Origin: Cocos nucifera | Lineage: Eukaryota > Streptophyta > Magnoliopsida > Arecales > Arecaceae | Assembly: GCA_006176705.1 (NCBI GenBank) | Contig: QRFJ01005037.1 | Location: 220,886-284,885 of the forward strand | DNA: 64,000 bases | Reading direction: 5' to 3' | In this document: positions 32,691 through 45,834 of the stretch, piece by piece | Numbering within the stretch: position 1 is the first letter of the stretch | How the letters are laid out: each line of letters begins with the position of its first letter | Notes under the pieces: generated by a model | What the model saw: the letters and a program-made list of their open reading frames with translations, nothing else | Told to the model about the DNA's origin: nothing | The model's database searches: none | Program-made: the position numbers and the translations under genes

Positions 32691-35181
32691 TGCATTTACA
32701 GTTCTTCAGATCTATTTTAAATTCGATTTAATTTTTATTCATGATCCGATATTAAATGATTTCAGATATCACATCAGATGTGATTAGATCTAAAATTAAA
32801 AAATTAAAATTAAATAATTTAGATCTATAATATATGAGATGCATGACTAGACTAAGTATAGAATAGTTCTATGTGTAGTCTAGCATAATCATATTTTTAA
32901 TTTGATTAAAAGTGATTTTAGATCTATTTAATTTTTATTTTTTTAAAGTTATAATTGTTATAATAAGATATGAAAAATAGAAAATAGAGTTTTAATTTAT
33001 TCATATGAGATATGTCAGATGTGTGCTTGGACCAGTCATAGAATAGTTCTATAAATATTTAGAATAGTTTTGTTTGATGTGATTAAATTTAAATTCTATT
33101 TTTTAGATATTATATATGATATATCAGATCTGAAAGCATGCATATTTAATTTAGTTATGATACATGAGATGTATGTAAAATATGTATAAGTTAGATCATT
33201 AATTGCATATGCGATATGTGATTTTGATCTAACTAGTTTTATAGTAGCAATCATATTTCTGATTAAGACGTTCTCCTTGGCCATCCGATCATAAGAACAA
33301 AGTAGGATTTAAAGGTCCTCTCCTATCATTGGATGGGATGTTCTTATGACATGTAGGAGTGCTGCGCATTCATCCTTAATCAGAAATCAGAACTTATTTT
33401 TCTGCAAAATTTTAGATTCTGAAATCCTAGAATTTTGTTATATGTTTTGTTAATGAACCCAAAATTTAATTAAGAATTAAGATTATAAAATTAATTAGAT
33501 CTAAAAATTCATAATTTTTAGATCTAAGATATATTCATAAAATTGGGTTTGAGATTAGATAGCTTAATTAGGTCTAGCGGTTGATCAAATCGAATCAAGA
33601 ATTGGTTAGGTGGGATCGAAGAAAGCTTAGATTTAACTAGCCTGATAGGATTAAGTCTGGGTCAAGATCGAATCACATTGAGATATGACTCAATCAAGTC
33701 AAGATCTAATTTGGTTTCATGGTTTTAGTCTGGTTTGTAGGCTAATCCAATTGGTTATGATTTGATAATTTGGTGTCAAGATAAGTCTGGCAGATACGAC
33801 CGACTGATTTTTAATTGAAAGCTACTCGACCTGAATGCATTCTTGTCGAGTTAATGGCATATCCCTTCCATCGATCTCACTTACCTGACCATTTGTGTCG
33901 ACTTAGTTTTGATTTGATGTGGCTAACAATTCAAGCCAATTCATGTCGCTAGGTTAGTCATAATTGTTATAATCAAGTCAAGTTTAAAGCGACCTAAATT
34001 AAATCTTTCTAAGGGTCCGTTTGGTTGGGGTATGTCAAATTATGGGATAATCCGATAATTCATGGGAATTATTTACCTAGAAAAATGATTGCGGAGGGAA
34101 AATTTTTTTACTATGTTTGGTTGGTGGAAAAATTACTCTAAAAAATGACATCGAAAAAGGATTATTATGTTTGGTTGGAGGTAATCCTATATGAAAATAT
34201 GGCAAAATTTATAAATATCCTTCAATATAAAATATTTTTTTAATATTAAAATAGTATTATTATCTTCAATTAGTTTTTATATGATGACTATAATCACATG
34301 ATTCTTTGCATAATGCCATCTCCATCTTAATTTTTTTACAAAAAAATTTATTGAATAAAATTTGAAGGACATTAAAATAAAATCAATGATTATATATGCA
34401 GCTTTATAGGAGGTATTTTTGTCAAACATGGATTGCCACCACTTGAAAATTTGTCAAATACCAAGCCTCCCATGGTATTTGTTTTACCATCTTTCTCTAG
34501 AAAATAAGTATGGGACCCATCAATTTTTTTACCATCTCTCTCTTTCACTTTTCATACCAAATATGGTAATCTGACATGAAAATCATTTTTTCATGCCAGA
34601 TTGCCCCCAACCAAATGATCCTTAAGAAAATATTAAGTCTAAGGTCTTCCATCATTGTAGATGTGCGGGTTCTTTCCGGGGTTGATTGTTCTCGGTTGGT
34701 TATAGTGGCTCAGTTGTACCGAAAAGATGCAACCACATTTATTAGGCATTGGATGCTATGGGTTCGAAGATGGGTTGGGCTCAATATTTTGGATACGGTG
34801 AGGGATCTAATAAAAAATCTAATTCATGTAAATAGTGGGTCTGACTTAACTAAGGAGTGGATCAATATTCTGGATATGGTGAGATTCATGAATTAGAGAT
34901 TAGATTTGGATGCACCATGATTAGAGAATCATTGGACAAAAGTTATCCACTCATCGATTGATCCATCATCAATAACTTGTTAGGTGAGGTGGTGAGCCAG
35001 TTGGTGGGACCGCACCATCCACTAGAAATCTATGATCATAGAGATTTTCGCATCTCTACCAAGAAAATGTTGGAATCCAAGTAAATAGTGAGAGCCTAAT
35101 TTATTTAAAAATAAAATTTTAAAATAAATTGATTAACTCTAATTATAAAATCTAACTAGAAACTTTCACTCTCTATAGAAA
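32691..35181 (+). other. long untranslated leader of copia C
   Basis: About 2.5 kb between primer-binding site and gag start with no coding potential (about 1.9 kb without the inserted MITE). It corresponds to the leader of D (49825-51670) and E (62927 on), including a short stretch where TAAGAAC and GTTCTTA flank a ~60-bp segment (33291-33356 here, matching 51025-51083 in D). Confidence 0.65.
34013..34622. mobile_element. Tourist-like MITE in the leader of copia C
   Basis: 610 bp with inverted ends (GGGTCCGTTTGGTTGGGG on the left; right end complement AGGATCATTTGGTTGGGGG) and a 3-bp TAA target duplication (34010-34012 and 34623-34625), as expected for PIF/Harbinger MITEs. The same place in D (TTA at 50366-50368) and E (63465-63467) is uninterrupted, giving two empty sites that confirm both borders. 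Confidence 0.9.
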
Positions 35182-38100
35182 ATGTCTGCGTCCAATCTAC
35201 TAGCCCGTATCCTGGATACCTATAGACTAATCAGACCCAACTACAAGGATTGGCTCCAAAACTTCAAAATTATTTTAGATTTTGAGATGTTGACTCATAT
35301 ATTGGAACAGGATCCTCCTACCTTACCAGCCCATCCATCCGCTAATCAGAAAGCATCTCTTGAGAAGTAGATTGATGAAGATAAGAAAGCCAGGTATTAT
35401 ATGTTGGGCTCGATGTCTGGTGAGCTCCAATGCCAATATGAAGTCGTTAAGACTAGCCGCCAAATATTGGCTCACTTGCAAAAATTGTTTAGTGAACAGA
35501 GTCGCGCAGCCAAATATCAAGTCACTAAAAAACTATTTAAGGCTTAGATGCATGATGGGCAGTCAGTCCAAGATTATTATCTAATGATGATCAAGGACTT
35601 AAAAGAGCTTGAGAAGCTCGGTGTGAAGTTAGATCAGGATCTGCAGATTGCATAATACAGATTATATAATTCTACAGTCCTTGACTGATGCATATGTGCA
35701 GTTCATCATGAATTATCATATGCATAAACTTTAAAATACCTTGGCTGAACTCATGAACATGTTGGTTACTGCCGAGCTTTCTATGAAAGGTTCTAAAAAC
35801 TCAGTACTTGCTATGGAGCGGACTTCTTCTAAGAGAAAGTCTTTTGGAAAGAAGAAGTCCATAAAGAAGCAGAAGATGGATGGTGGAAAGAAGAAGAAGG
35901 TAGAGCTGAAGAAGAAGGTAGACAAAGAAAAATATTTTCATTATAACACTGATGGCCATTGGAAGCGGAACCGCCCTCTTTACCAGGCCAGCCTGAAAAA
36001 TAAGGAGGTAGGTTCTTCTGGAGGTATACTTGTTATAGAATCTAACTTTATGATTTTTTCTACATCCAGTTGGGTGCTTGACTCTAATTTTAGTGCTCAC
36101 TTGTGCACTTCCATGCAGGATCTTGAGAAGAGCAGGAGGTTGAGGGATGGTGAGATGATCCTATGCATCGAAAATGAAGCAAGAGTTGCTACTATGGTCG
36201 TGGAAATCTACCCTTTTCGATTATCGACTAGATTAGATTTAGTTTTTATGGACTGTTTTTATGTGCCTGCAGCAAGTAGGAATTTAATTTTTATTTCATA
36301 TTTAGCACAAGAAGACTATATAATTAATTTTCTTAAGGATCAATATAATATTTTTTTGAAAAAAATAAAATTATAAATAATTTTCTTATAAATGATCTCT
36401 ATCAGTTACATATTGATGTTTCTATTTTTAATATCGAGCAAAACGTGAATGCCATAGGATCAAAGTGACCTAGGGATAGTCTAAATGATAGCTATCTTTG
36501 GCATTTTAGGCTAGGTCATATAGCTGAAGATAGGATTAATAAATTGAAGAAATATGGCATATTGAGTTCGTTGATTTTCGAGTCATATTCGATTTGTGAA
36601 TTATGCCTTCATGGCAAAATGACCAAGCTTTCTTTTGTAGGACATGAGGAAAAGGCCACAGACCTACTTGCCTTAATACATACTGATGTGTGCGGCCCAT
36701 TTGATGTGCCAGCTAGAGGCAACTATGTTTACTTCATCATCTTTATCGATGATTTATCTTGTTATGGGTATGTGTATTTGATGCGACATAAGTCTGAAGC
36801 TTTTGAAAAGTTTAAGAAATTCATACTCAAAGTAGAAAAACAAATAGAAAAACTCATTATGATTCTTCGATCAAATCGAGGAGGCAAATACCTTAGTTGA
36901 AAATTCCTAGACTATCTTAAGGATAATGGCATAGTCTCTCAATGGACTCCACTTGGAATGTCTCAATTCAACGAAATTTCAGAATGAAGAAATCAGACCC
37001 TATTAGATATGGTTCGATTCATGATGAGTTTCATGAATCTTCTTGAGTTTCTTTGGGAACATAGTCTGATGATCGCTATATATTTACTGAATAGGATTTC
37101 CTCTAAGACCATTCCTACCACACCATATGAGATATGGCATGATAAAAAATCAAGTCTGAGTCATCTCAGAATTTTGGGTTGTCTAACACATATCAAGAGA
37201 TAATAGGTGGACAAATTAGAGTCTAGGTCCTTTAGAGCTCGATTTATTGGATATCCTAAAGAGTCATTAGGATATTATTTCTATCTTTCGGAAGATCATA
37301 ATGTGATTGTGAGTCGACATATCATCTTCCTTAAAAAATTATTTATTCTAGATGGCGGCGAAAGATAGATTAGACTCGAGGAGAAAGTCTCCGATGAGAA
37401 ATGAGCTAAAGAACCTATGGAACCCAATCAGATTGAGCCAACCTAGACACTACCTCCTCCACCTCATAGATCAAGTAGAATTTTTCATCCTTCTAAAAGG
37501 TACTTAAGTACTATATTAGAAAATGTAGAAGAAATATTCCTTATAAGAAATGGGGTTAATGGTGATGATCCCAAAATCTATGATGAGGTGATATCAGATA
37601 TCGACTTTGAGAAATGGTTAGAAGTCATGAGGTCAGAGATTGACTCAATGCATTCGAACCAAGTTTGGACCTTGGTAGATCCACTTAAAGATATAGTACC
37701 TATTGGGTGTAAATAGATCTTCAAGAGAAAGATAGGTGCCAATGGAAATATAGAGACATTCAAAGTAAGACTTATAGTGAAAGGGTATAGTCAATGTGAA
37801 GGCATTGACTATCAGGATGCTTTTTCGCTAGTAGCCATGCTCAAATCCATTCGCACATTGCTTGCTGTTGCAACTTATTTCGATTATGAAATATGATGGA
37901 TGTGAAAATGGCATTCTTAAATGAATATCTTGAGAAAGATATCTATATGGAACAGCCGTTGGATTTCATATCCATTGATAATGATCATAAGGTATGCAAG
38001 CTGCAAAGGTTCATATATGGACTTAAGCAAGCATCTCAGAGCTGGATTGCTCATTTCAATGATGTGATCAAATCATTTGGATTCATCAAGAACGAGGAAG

Positions 38101-39129
38101 AGCTCTATATTTTTAGAAAGATTAGTGGAAGTGCTATTATCTTTCTCGTACTGTACGTGGATGATATTCTTCTAATTGAGAATGATATTCTCAGGTTGAC
38201 TACAGTTAAAATATGATTGTCTAAGGAGTTTTCTATGAAAGATCTAGGAGACGCATCCTTTATTTTGAAAATTAAGGTCTATAGGGATAGTCCGAATAGG
38301 ATACTGGATCTCTCACAGAAAATGTACATAGAGGAGGTGTTGAAAAGGTTTAGTATAAAAAACTCCAAGAGGAGATTAGTGTCCTTCAGACATGGCATTC
38401 ATCTCTCCAAGAAGATATGCCCTAGTACTCCTGAGGAGATTGAATGCATGAGCAAGATTTTTTATGCTTCGACAATAGAGAGCCTCATGTATGCCATGCT
38501 ATGTACACGATCTGATATTGTCCATGCTGTGAGTGTCACGAGTAGGTATCAGTTGAATCCAGATGAAGAGCACTGGACTTCTGTGAAATATATCCTTAAG
38601 TACTTGAGAAGGACTAAGGATATGTTTCTAATTTTTGATAATGGAGAATACCAGGTCCAAAAGTATACAGACTCAGATTTTATGTCCGACATAGATGATC
38701 GAAAGTTTACATCTAGAAGTCTATTTATTTGTAATGGTGGAGCTATCAGTTGGAAGAGTTCCAAACAGACGGTGATAGCAAACTCCACCATGAAAGTAAA
38801 GTATATCGCTGCCTCGGAGGCTACAAAGAAGGCATTCTGGTACAAGAAGTTCACCGTAAAGCTTGGAGTTATACCATCAGATGTTGTCCCTCTATATTGC
38901 GACAACCATGGCGCCATAGTCCTAGCTAAGGATCCGAGGTCTCACAAAAAATTCAAGCACATCGAGCAGTGATACCATCTTATCCGCGATTACCTCAAGA
39001 AGAAATATGTTGAGGTTAGGAGAGTCGACATTACGGATAATGCGGTTAATCTATTGACAAAGTCATTGAGCCAGCAGAAGATCTAAGCCCATCTTGAGAA
39101 GATGGGACTTAGATTTATAGCCAATTAGC
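35182..39129 (+). pseudogene. copia C gag-pol polyprotein (degenerate)
   Basis: Starts at MSASNLLARILDTYRL, the same start as in D and E. In order: capsid (35182-35860), nucleocapsid at about 35930 where the CCHC knuckle has lost all three cysteines (YFHYNTDGHWKRNRP), protease with DSN in place of DSG (SSWVLDSNFSAHL), integrase zinc finger and core (36480-37320, with HTDVCGPFDVP), a linker, reverse transcriptase (37640-38400, YVDD retained in FLVLYVDDILLI) and RNase H (38660-39000, YTDSDFMSDIDDRKF). Stops interrupt at least after VKI (38214, where E has Trp), before MHDG (35546) and before KFLDYLK (36898), plus frame changes near 35660 and 37900. Not functional. Confidence 0.85.
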
Positions 39130-39148
39130 TTTAGATCAAGTGGGAGTT

Positions 39149-41392
39149 TGTTAGATGTGTCCCTAGAAGCCAGATTGACTGACACTTATGATACACTTTT
39201 AAGGATAATTTTATAATTTTAACTATAAATTAATAAAATGATTATTTTTCTATCATAGTGTGTATTTAAAGTATGTGTGATACATCCTTTGAGTTAATGG
39301 TAATGACAATTCATATTTTCAAGAGTCAAAAATTTAAGATGTGAATTCTCATAATTAACTCATAAATTGCTCTCGACCGTAGGATTATCACGGAGGTGGT
39401 GATCGATCCAAAAGATTGATGTATGATCGCTTTCTAAGGATAGATAAGTCTTGAGTCTATGGTGTGAAGACACTAAAGTGAGAGTATAGGTACTCATTAA
39501 AGAACGAGGGCACTGAGCATGACCACCTCGAGCAGTCATGAGGAAGTTTATCTTCTCGTCGATGACTGGCTTGATGCTACAGTGGTGTGTCTGGTTCTTT
39601 GACTTGAGGTGCATTGGCAGTTCATCTTGAGGGTGTTATAGTTTGACTACACCATAACTCGATCTTCTAGCCATTCAGAATCCTGACGTATATGTTGGCT
39701 ATAGCATATTCATTGTAGAAATTGGATTATACTAATAGGGGATCTATCTACCTCGATAGATGAGGAGTAGTCCTATGAAAATCATGAGATTGAGTTCTTA
39801 AGCCCATGGTCATGGTAGAGTGAAGATGATAGAAAGAGTTTCTATTAGGATTTCATATTGGACTTAAATTGAATGATTAATTTATATGACGGATGTTGGG
39901 TTCAACGAGTTCATCTTAATCTTAATCTTATCAGGGCTCAAGATAGAAGACCTAATCACACAGGTAACTACATCGAGAGGTTCGCTTTTAGTTCTGATGG
40001 GTTGCCATCATATACCGCTAGATATCACTGGTGGATTTTGAGAGCAATTAGAATAATTTTGATAATCGATCATTCTAATTGTATGAATCAGAAAAGTTCT
40101 GATCCATCAAAAGGTATTTCGATGATGTTGATGATGGAGATCATGATATATCTCATTATCATACAGAACTGAATCTAACTGGATCACACAAATAAGAATT
40201 TGGATTTGGATGTCATCAATTGAGCTAATCCAGTTTGATTGATTTGGATAAGATCCAATCAGGTTTAAAGTAATCGTGCTAGCACACGATTGAGCCTTTC
40301 TTCTTCTGTATTTTTTTTTATTCATCGTAACTAAGTTAAATTTGATCTTGAATGGTTTTAATTTCATCTAATTGGAATATGTCCAGGTCAGATTAATTAT
40401 AGAAATTAAATTCATTTCTAGTGCAATTAGACTAGGGTCAGAAGTTGGCCTAATTGAGAGAACCAAGGGTCACCTGATCAAAAGCTTCTAAAAAATTCTC
40501 TGAAAATAATTTTGCTCTAATTTTTGGATATGTGATTGGGCTCTAGGCTCAAGTGATACTTTGGGTGAGCCTAATTTCATGATTTTTAGTGGCGTTTAGA
40601 ATGGGTTTCTAATAGAGTTTGATTTGGATCATACTCTTGAAGGTAAGAGTCCCATGCACCATGGACTCCTCCTTATCCTTTCTTCTCGCCAACTTGGGAG
40701 GAGTTTTGGGCGACAAAACTTGAGAAAGATCAGGTGGGCAATGTGGGTTATCATATTGGAGTCCTAGGTAATCAAGCAAATGAGTTGCTTGATCACTTAG
40801 GAGTCTAGATGGCGCAAGGAACTTGTATAAAAACACCTGCATATAAGGCCAATGTAGAATTCTGATTGCCACATCCATATACTGCTGCCCCTTCCATCTT
40901 CCATGCCCCCTCTAATCCTCTCTCTCCCCTTCTTCTACATGCCAAAGGTTGGGTATAAATCAGAGAAGAAGATCTAATCAAATTTGTGAAGAGTTCAGCA
41001 TCTACGCGATGGTATTTGTGTGACGGACAAGTTGCCTTCAGAAGTTATTTTGAAGGTTCTTCAGATCATATTCAGATTTGATCTTTGGTGAAATAATTCG
41101 TGAGGAGAAGACATCCAGATTCTGCCTGAGTGGATACCGGTAGAGGCCAGGTGCGTGCATGGCTCCTTTCAGAATTTCAGAAAAGATCAGGATCATCATA
41201 GGATAATTAGATTATCCAAGATAAGAAATTAAATCTGATTTAATTTTATTTTTATTTTTTAATATCAGATCACTATGATCAGATCTAAGAACTCTTAGAT
41301 CTGATTGGATCGTTTAGAAATTTTTAAAAATATCCATCCTAGATCTGATTAGATTTACATGATCCTGTGGTGGAAAATGAGATTTTTCTTCA
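39149..41392 (+). repeat. 3' LTR of copia C
   Basis: Starts TGTTAGATGTGTCCCTAG after a purine tract and ends GATTTTTCTTCA. It aligns along its length with 30520-32676 with many substitutions and small indels, including a 22-bp segment near 39742-39770 absent from the 5' LTR. The divergence indicates an old insertion. Confidence 0.88.
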
Positions 41393-43526
41393 GAGACCTA
41401 CAAAAAAAGTCCTGACCGGAGGTAGTTCTGGTGGATATTCTCTGATGCTTAAAGTTTGAATCTCGTTCAACAGAAAGAGGACTGTAAGAGGAAGAGTAAT
41501 GGCATATCTTTTCTTTTGAATCTTTTTATGCTATTTTATGGATGGAAAGTCAGAGCTCCAGCTTGAAATTGGTTGGCATGATCCTGTTTGATCAGGGTGA
41601 TGTTTGCACAAGATGGAGAGATTATTGCTCAAGATTTTTGGGATATGGCAGTCATAGTTACCTTGTTAGCTAGACGTCTATTGTCGTCTGGTGGGTGTTT
41701 GAATTTTGATTTTTTATGCCAATTGGATGTCATCGAGATAGATTGGTTAGTGACGACTAGAGGTCGGTCATCTTGTCTCATCATAGGGAGGGTCATCGAA
41801 TAATAGTCGGCATGCATAAGGGTCATCGAGCAATAGTCGGTTTGCCTTATTTAAACAAAAACATGCAGGATTCTAGGCATGCATTTTGAAATATTTTTGA
41901 ATAAAACACAACAAAATATAATAGATTAATCTAGTTAATCTATGCATGATATGATCTAATCATAGAATTTTACACTACACTAGGATCAAGACATGTTATA
42001 TATTTATAAGAAAATGAATGCATCGATTAGTAAATTATATTTACTACACGTGTTCAGAACACAATACCTTAACATAGGTAGATAATTTTTTCAATCTAAA
42101 AATCTGAGAAGAGCTTATTGTATCGCAATGCAGCCACACAGATCGTTCAGTCTTTATGGATGGTTCACACGAAGCTCCTGATCTCGATCAGCTCCATCGG
42201 AGTGCTAGCTTCTCATCAGAATCTTTGACAATCAATCTTGATTGATCTCGATCGATCATCTTCTTGCGATCACCGAAATGCTCCAGGAGGCCAGAAGATA
42301 GAATGGATGATGATGAGGTGGTATGAAAATTTTCATGGAGATTCAATGCTCACTGCACTCAATCTCACTACCTGAACCCTTGGTCAAAATCCTAAGACTA
42401 CCCACACCCTAAAATCTTGGATTTCCCACTCTCAAGATTTTTCTAATACTCAGAACTCCCGCCTAGGAGACCTCGTGCCACTCTTTGTTTAATTGAGAAA
42501 CTTTTTCTCATATAGCACACATGCACATTTTAAAATCCCTTTTAAAATATGTGTGAAATAAGAGAAAAAAATGTGGCGCAAACTCTCCCTCTCACTGATT
42601 TCTCATGCTTAGATATTAGCACCCCCTCTTGGTGTTTAATTTTGAGGACTCCTTACTGTCATGCATGCCCACAAAAAATCCCCTTAAATTGGTGACATTC
42701 AGATGGATAAAATGCGTGGGAGTGGGATAAGGATGGAGGTTGAATTTGTTTCAACCTCCCACTTAAATTCAAAATTGAATTGAGGTCTTAACCTTATCTA
42801 GTTACCAAAACCCAGTGTATAACACGTAGGACTCTCCTTCTCTGCCCACATGCTGATCATACCAGAATAGGGGCGACAAATCTCATGCGACGTGGGAAAG
42901 TGATAAGGTTGAGATGTTGGAGTAGTTCAAACCTCTAACCAATTATCTTGAATTCAAAATTCAAGACAAACTTTATCCTAATCCAACTCTTGGATCAGGT
43001 CAAAGGAGAAAGAAGGGGCCACCAGCTCTGCTTTCTACATGGGAAAAACTCACACAAATTCTAGAATGAACATGGGAGAGGGCGTGGCAAAAGGTCAAGG
43101 TGCAATGGAGAGGAATTCAAATCTAATTTGAATTGTTTGACTTGTCCAACTTGGTTTCATCCAAACATATTTGGCTAAATCCAATTAGACTAAAATAAAC
43201 ATAACCTATTTAAGCTTAATCCATCTTAATTAAATTCTAATCAAATTAAAAATTAATTGAGTCTAGGTTTCTGATCAAATCAGGGACTGATCTTCCTTAG
43301 CTATTAGGTCATCCCATAACCTAATCGGGTCAAACCCAATTGAATCCAATTCAATCAAATTTGATCCAAACCTTATTGCTCTATCAAATTGAGCTAATCA
43401 GTAATCTAATTGCTAATTAATCCTTCAATAATATTAGAGTCCTAGTCTAGTGGGACTTGAGAAGTTAGAGTTTTAGTCTAGTGGAACTCCTAGTCGTAGA
43501 GTTACAGTCCAATAGAACTCTTGACC
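41393..43526. other. unassigned repeat-like non-coding DNA
   Basis: No coding capacity or known domain. The first part (to ~41860) may continue the repeat interrupted by copia C. The rest is AT-rich, with motifs reminiscent of a copia LTR and leader in minus orientation (short direct repeats of a TAGTCTAGTGG motif at 43440-43520), but I could not define ends. The left LTR of D abuts it. Confidence 0.4.
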
Positions 43527-45820
43527 TGAAGGAGAAATCCTGATTTTTTGGATCAGATTCGTTCAGATTTGATCCGATCAAGAGAGATATTTCAAAAATT
43601 TTTCTCATATATCTAGATTAGATCTGAGATATTTCAGATCTAATTTTATAGATCTAACAAAATAAAAATAAAAATAAATTAAATCTGATTAATTTGTATC
43701 TTGATGTTGGCTAATCAGATTATCCTTTGATGATCTTGCTGATTGTCTGAGGTTCTGGATCTAACCATGCAAGTGCCTGGCCTCTACTGGTATCCACTTG
43801 GACTGGATCTGAAGATCTTCTCCTTCTTTATTACCTCTTCAAATATCAAATCTAGATCTGATTTAGAGAATCTTCAAAATTTCTTTCGAAGATCTGCAGT
43901 CATCTCTACAACAGTGCTACCTTCTTCCTTTCTCGTCAGCTTTCTCTTACCTGGATCGCACCAAATTGGAGCCCAAAATTCCTTGGGCATGGAGAGGAGA
44001 GAGAGGATCAGAAGTTGGCATAGAGGAGGGAGAGGGACAACCTTGGGGCATGGGCTAAGAGAGAACTCTATATAAAAGTTGGGCGTAGACAGGGTTTATA
44101 TAGACCCTACTGCACCATGCAGTGCCACATCATCTCGATCAATCACGTTGCTTCATGAAATCAGATCTAAATTTGATTGATGGAATGACATCACCTGATC
44201 CAATCAGATGAGAGTCTCTTCAATTCATCCTTAGATGGCACCTAAGACTGGTCAAAGTCTATAGGTTGGCGCCACCTAAGTAGAATCCTAGAAGCAACCT
44301 GGAGTCCCAGCTGTATGGGACTCCAGGCATCCCTATCCATGGATGCATGCCTTCCTAGGCATGCAGTCACTTCCTTTCCAATTTCTAGCAAGGGGACAAG
44401 CCCCTATCTACTCTTCTACAGGTGCATGACACATGGGCAGATGTCTAAGTGTCAAAGGTCAACATTTGACCAAAGTCAAAGACAAGAATTAGTAGGTGAT
44501 GGAAAATGGCAGGTGTTGTCTTAAATTTATCTCATAAATTAAGATAATACTTTTCTAATCTGGACAAGCTCCAGTCAGACCAAGTAAAGGAACCTAAGTG
44601 AGCATAAAGACATTTGGCTCAGTCGAGACAACTTTTAATGATAGTAGAAGGGAACGTTAGGCTCAATTATATGTTAGCATAATTTTCTTGAACCTAATTG
44701 AATCTTACTCAAATCAATTAAACTAGGTTAGTCCAATTGATGATATCTAGATCCAAATTCTTATTTGTGTGATCCGGTTAGGTTCAATTCTATATGGTAA
44801 TGGGATATATTATGATCTCTATCATCGACATCATCGAAACTTTCTTCGATGGATCAGAACTCTTCTAATTCAGACAACTAGAATGATCGATCATCTAAAT
44901 TTTTCTAATTGCTCCCAAAATCCACCAGTGTCACCTAGTAGTATATGGTGGCAATCTATCAAAACTAAAAATGAACCTCTTGGTGTAGCTACTTGTGTGA
45001 TTAGGTTCTTCTATCTTGAGCTCTGATCAGATTAGGGTTAAGGTGAACTCGTCAAACCCTAATTTCTATCATATGATTTAACCATTCGGCTAAAGTTCAA
45101 TGTGAAAATCTTAATAGAAACTCTTTCTATTATTTCACTCTACCATGGCCGTGGACTTGTGGACTTGATTCTCATGATCCTCATAGGGCTGCTCCTCATC
45201 CACCGAGGTAGATAGATTCCTTCTTGGTGCAATCCAATTCCTACAATGAACATGCTATAGCCAACATACACCTCAGATTTTGAATGGCTAGAGATCGAGT
45301 CAATGGTGTAGTCAAACTATAACATCCCTCAAGGTGAACTATCGATGCACCTCAGGTCAAAGAACCAGACACACCACTGCAGCTTCGAGTCAGTCATTGA
45401 CGAGAAGGTAGACTTCCTTAATGACTACTCGAGGTGGTCACGCTCAGTGCCCTCGTTCTCTAATGAGTATCCTATACTCTCACTCCGGTGTCTCCACACC
45501 ATAGACTCAAGACTCATCTACTATAAGAAAAGCGATTGTACACCAACCTTTTGGATCAATCACCATCCTCATGATGATCCTATGGTCGGAAGCATTTTAT
45601 GAGTTAATAATGATTAATTCATGTCTTAAATTTTCAACTCTTGAAAATATGAATTATCATTACCATTAACTCAAAGGATGTATCACAGACACTAAATACA
45701 TATTTGTGATAGAAAATAATCTATTTTATTATTTATAGTCAAAATTATAATTTTGCTCCCTAGAAGTGTATTACAAGTGTCAGTCCAATTCTTGGCTTTC
45801 TAGGGCACATATATCTAACA
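43527..45820 (-). repeat. left (3') LTR of copia D
   Basis: Runs from TGAAGGAGAAATCC to ATATATCTAACA (read on the minus strand, TGTTAGAT...TTCA). The polypurine tract complement AATCTCCCACTTG follows at 45821. A likely TATA box on the minus strand is at 44095-44102. In a sample of about 260 bp (from 44760) it differs from the right LTR at more than 25 positions. ORFs within it are fortuitous. Confidence 0.88.
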
Positions 45821-45834
45821 ATCTCCCACTTGAT

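Larger units (their letters stand above)
30520..41392 (+). mobile_element. Ty1/copia LTR retrotransposon C, full length but degenerate
   Basis: 10.9 kb with two LTRs of about 2.16 and 2.24 kb, an initiator-Met-type primer-binding site, a long leader, one gag-pol region in copia order (integrase before reverse transcriptase) and a polypurine tract (AAGTGGGAGTT) before the 3' LTR. The flanks are GAGAT (30515-30519) and GAGAC (41393-41397), a target duplication with one mismatch. Proteins match those of D and E, so the three are one family, but the LTR promoter region differs from D/E. A MITE sits in the leader. Confidence 0.85.

Noticed and set aside
44769..45602. ORFs in the copia LTRs (also at 52930, 53509, 57905 and 58481) that recur with similar proteins
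   Set aside because: They recur because the LTRs are homologous. They run antisense to the element, cover U3/R sequence and show no constraint; the older copy differs freely.
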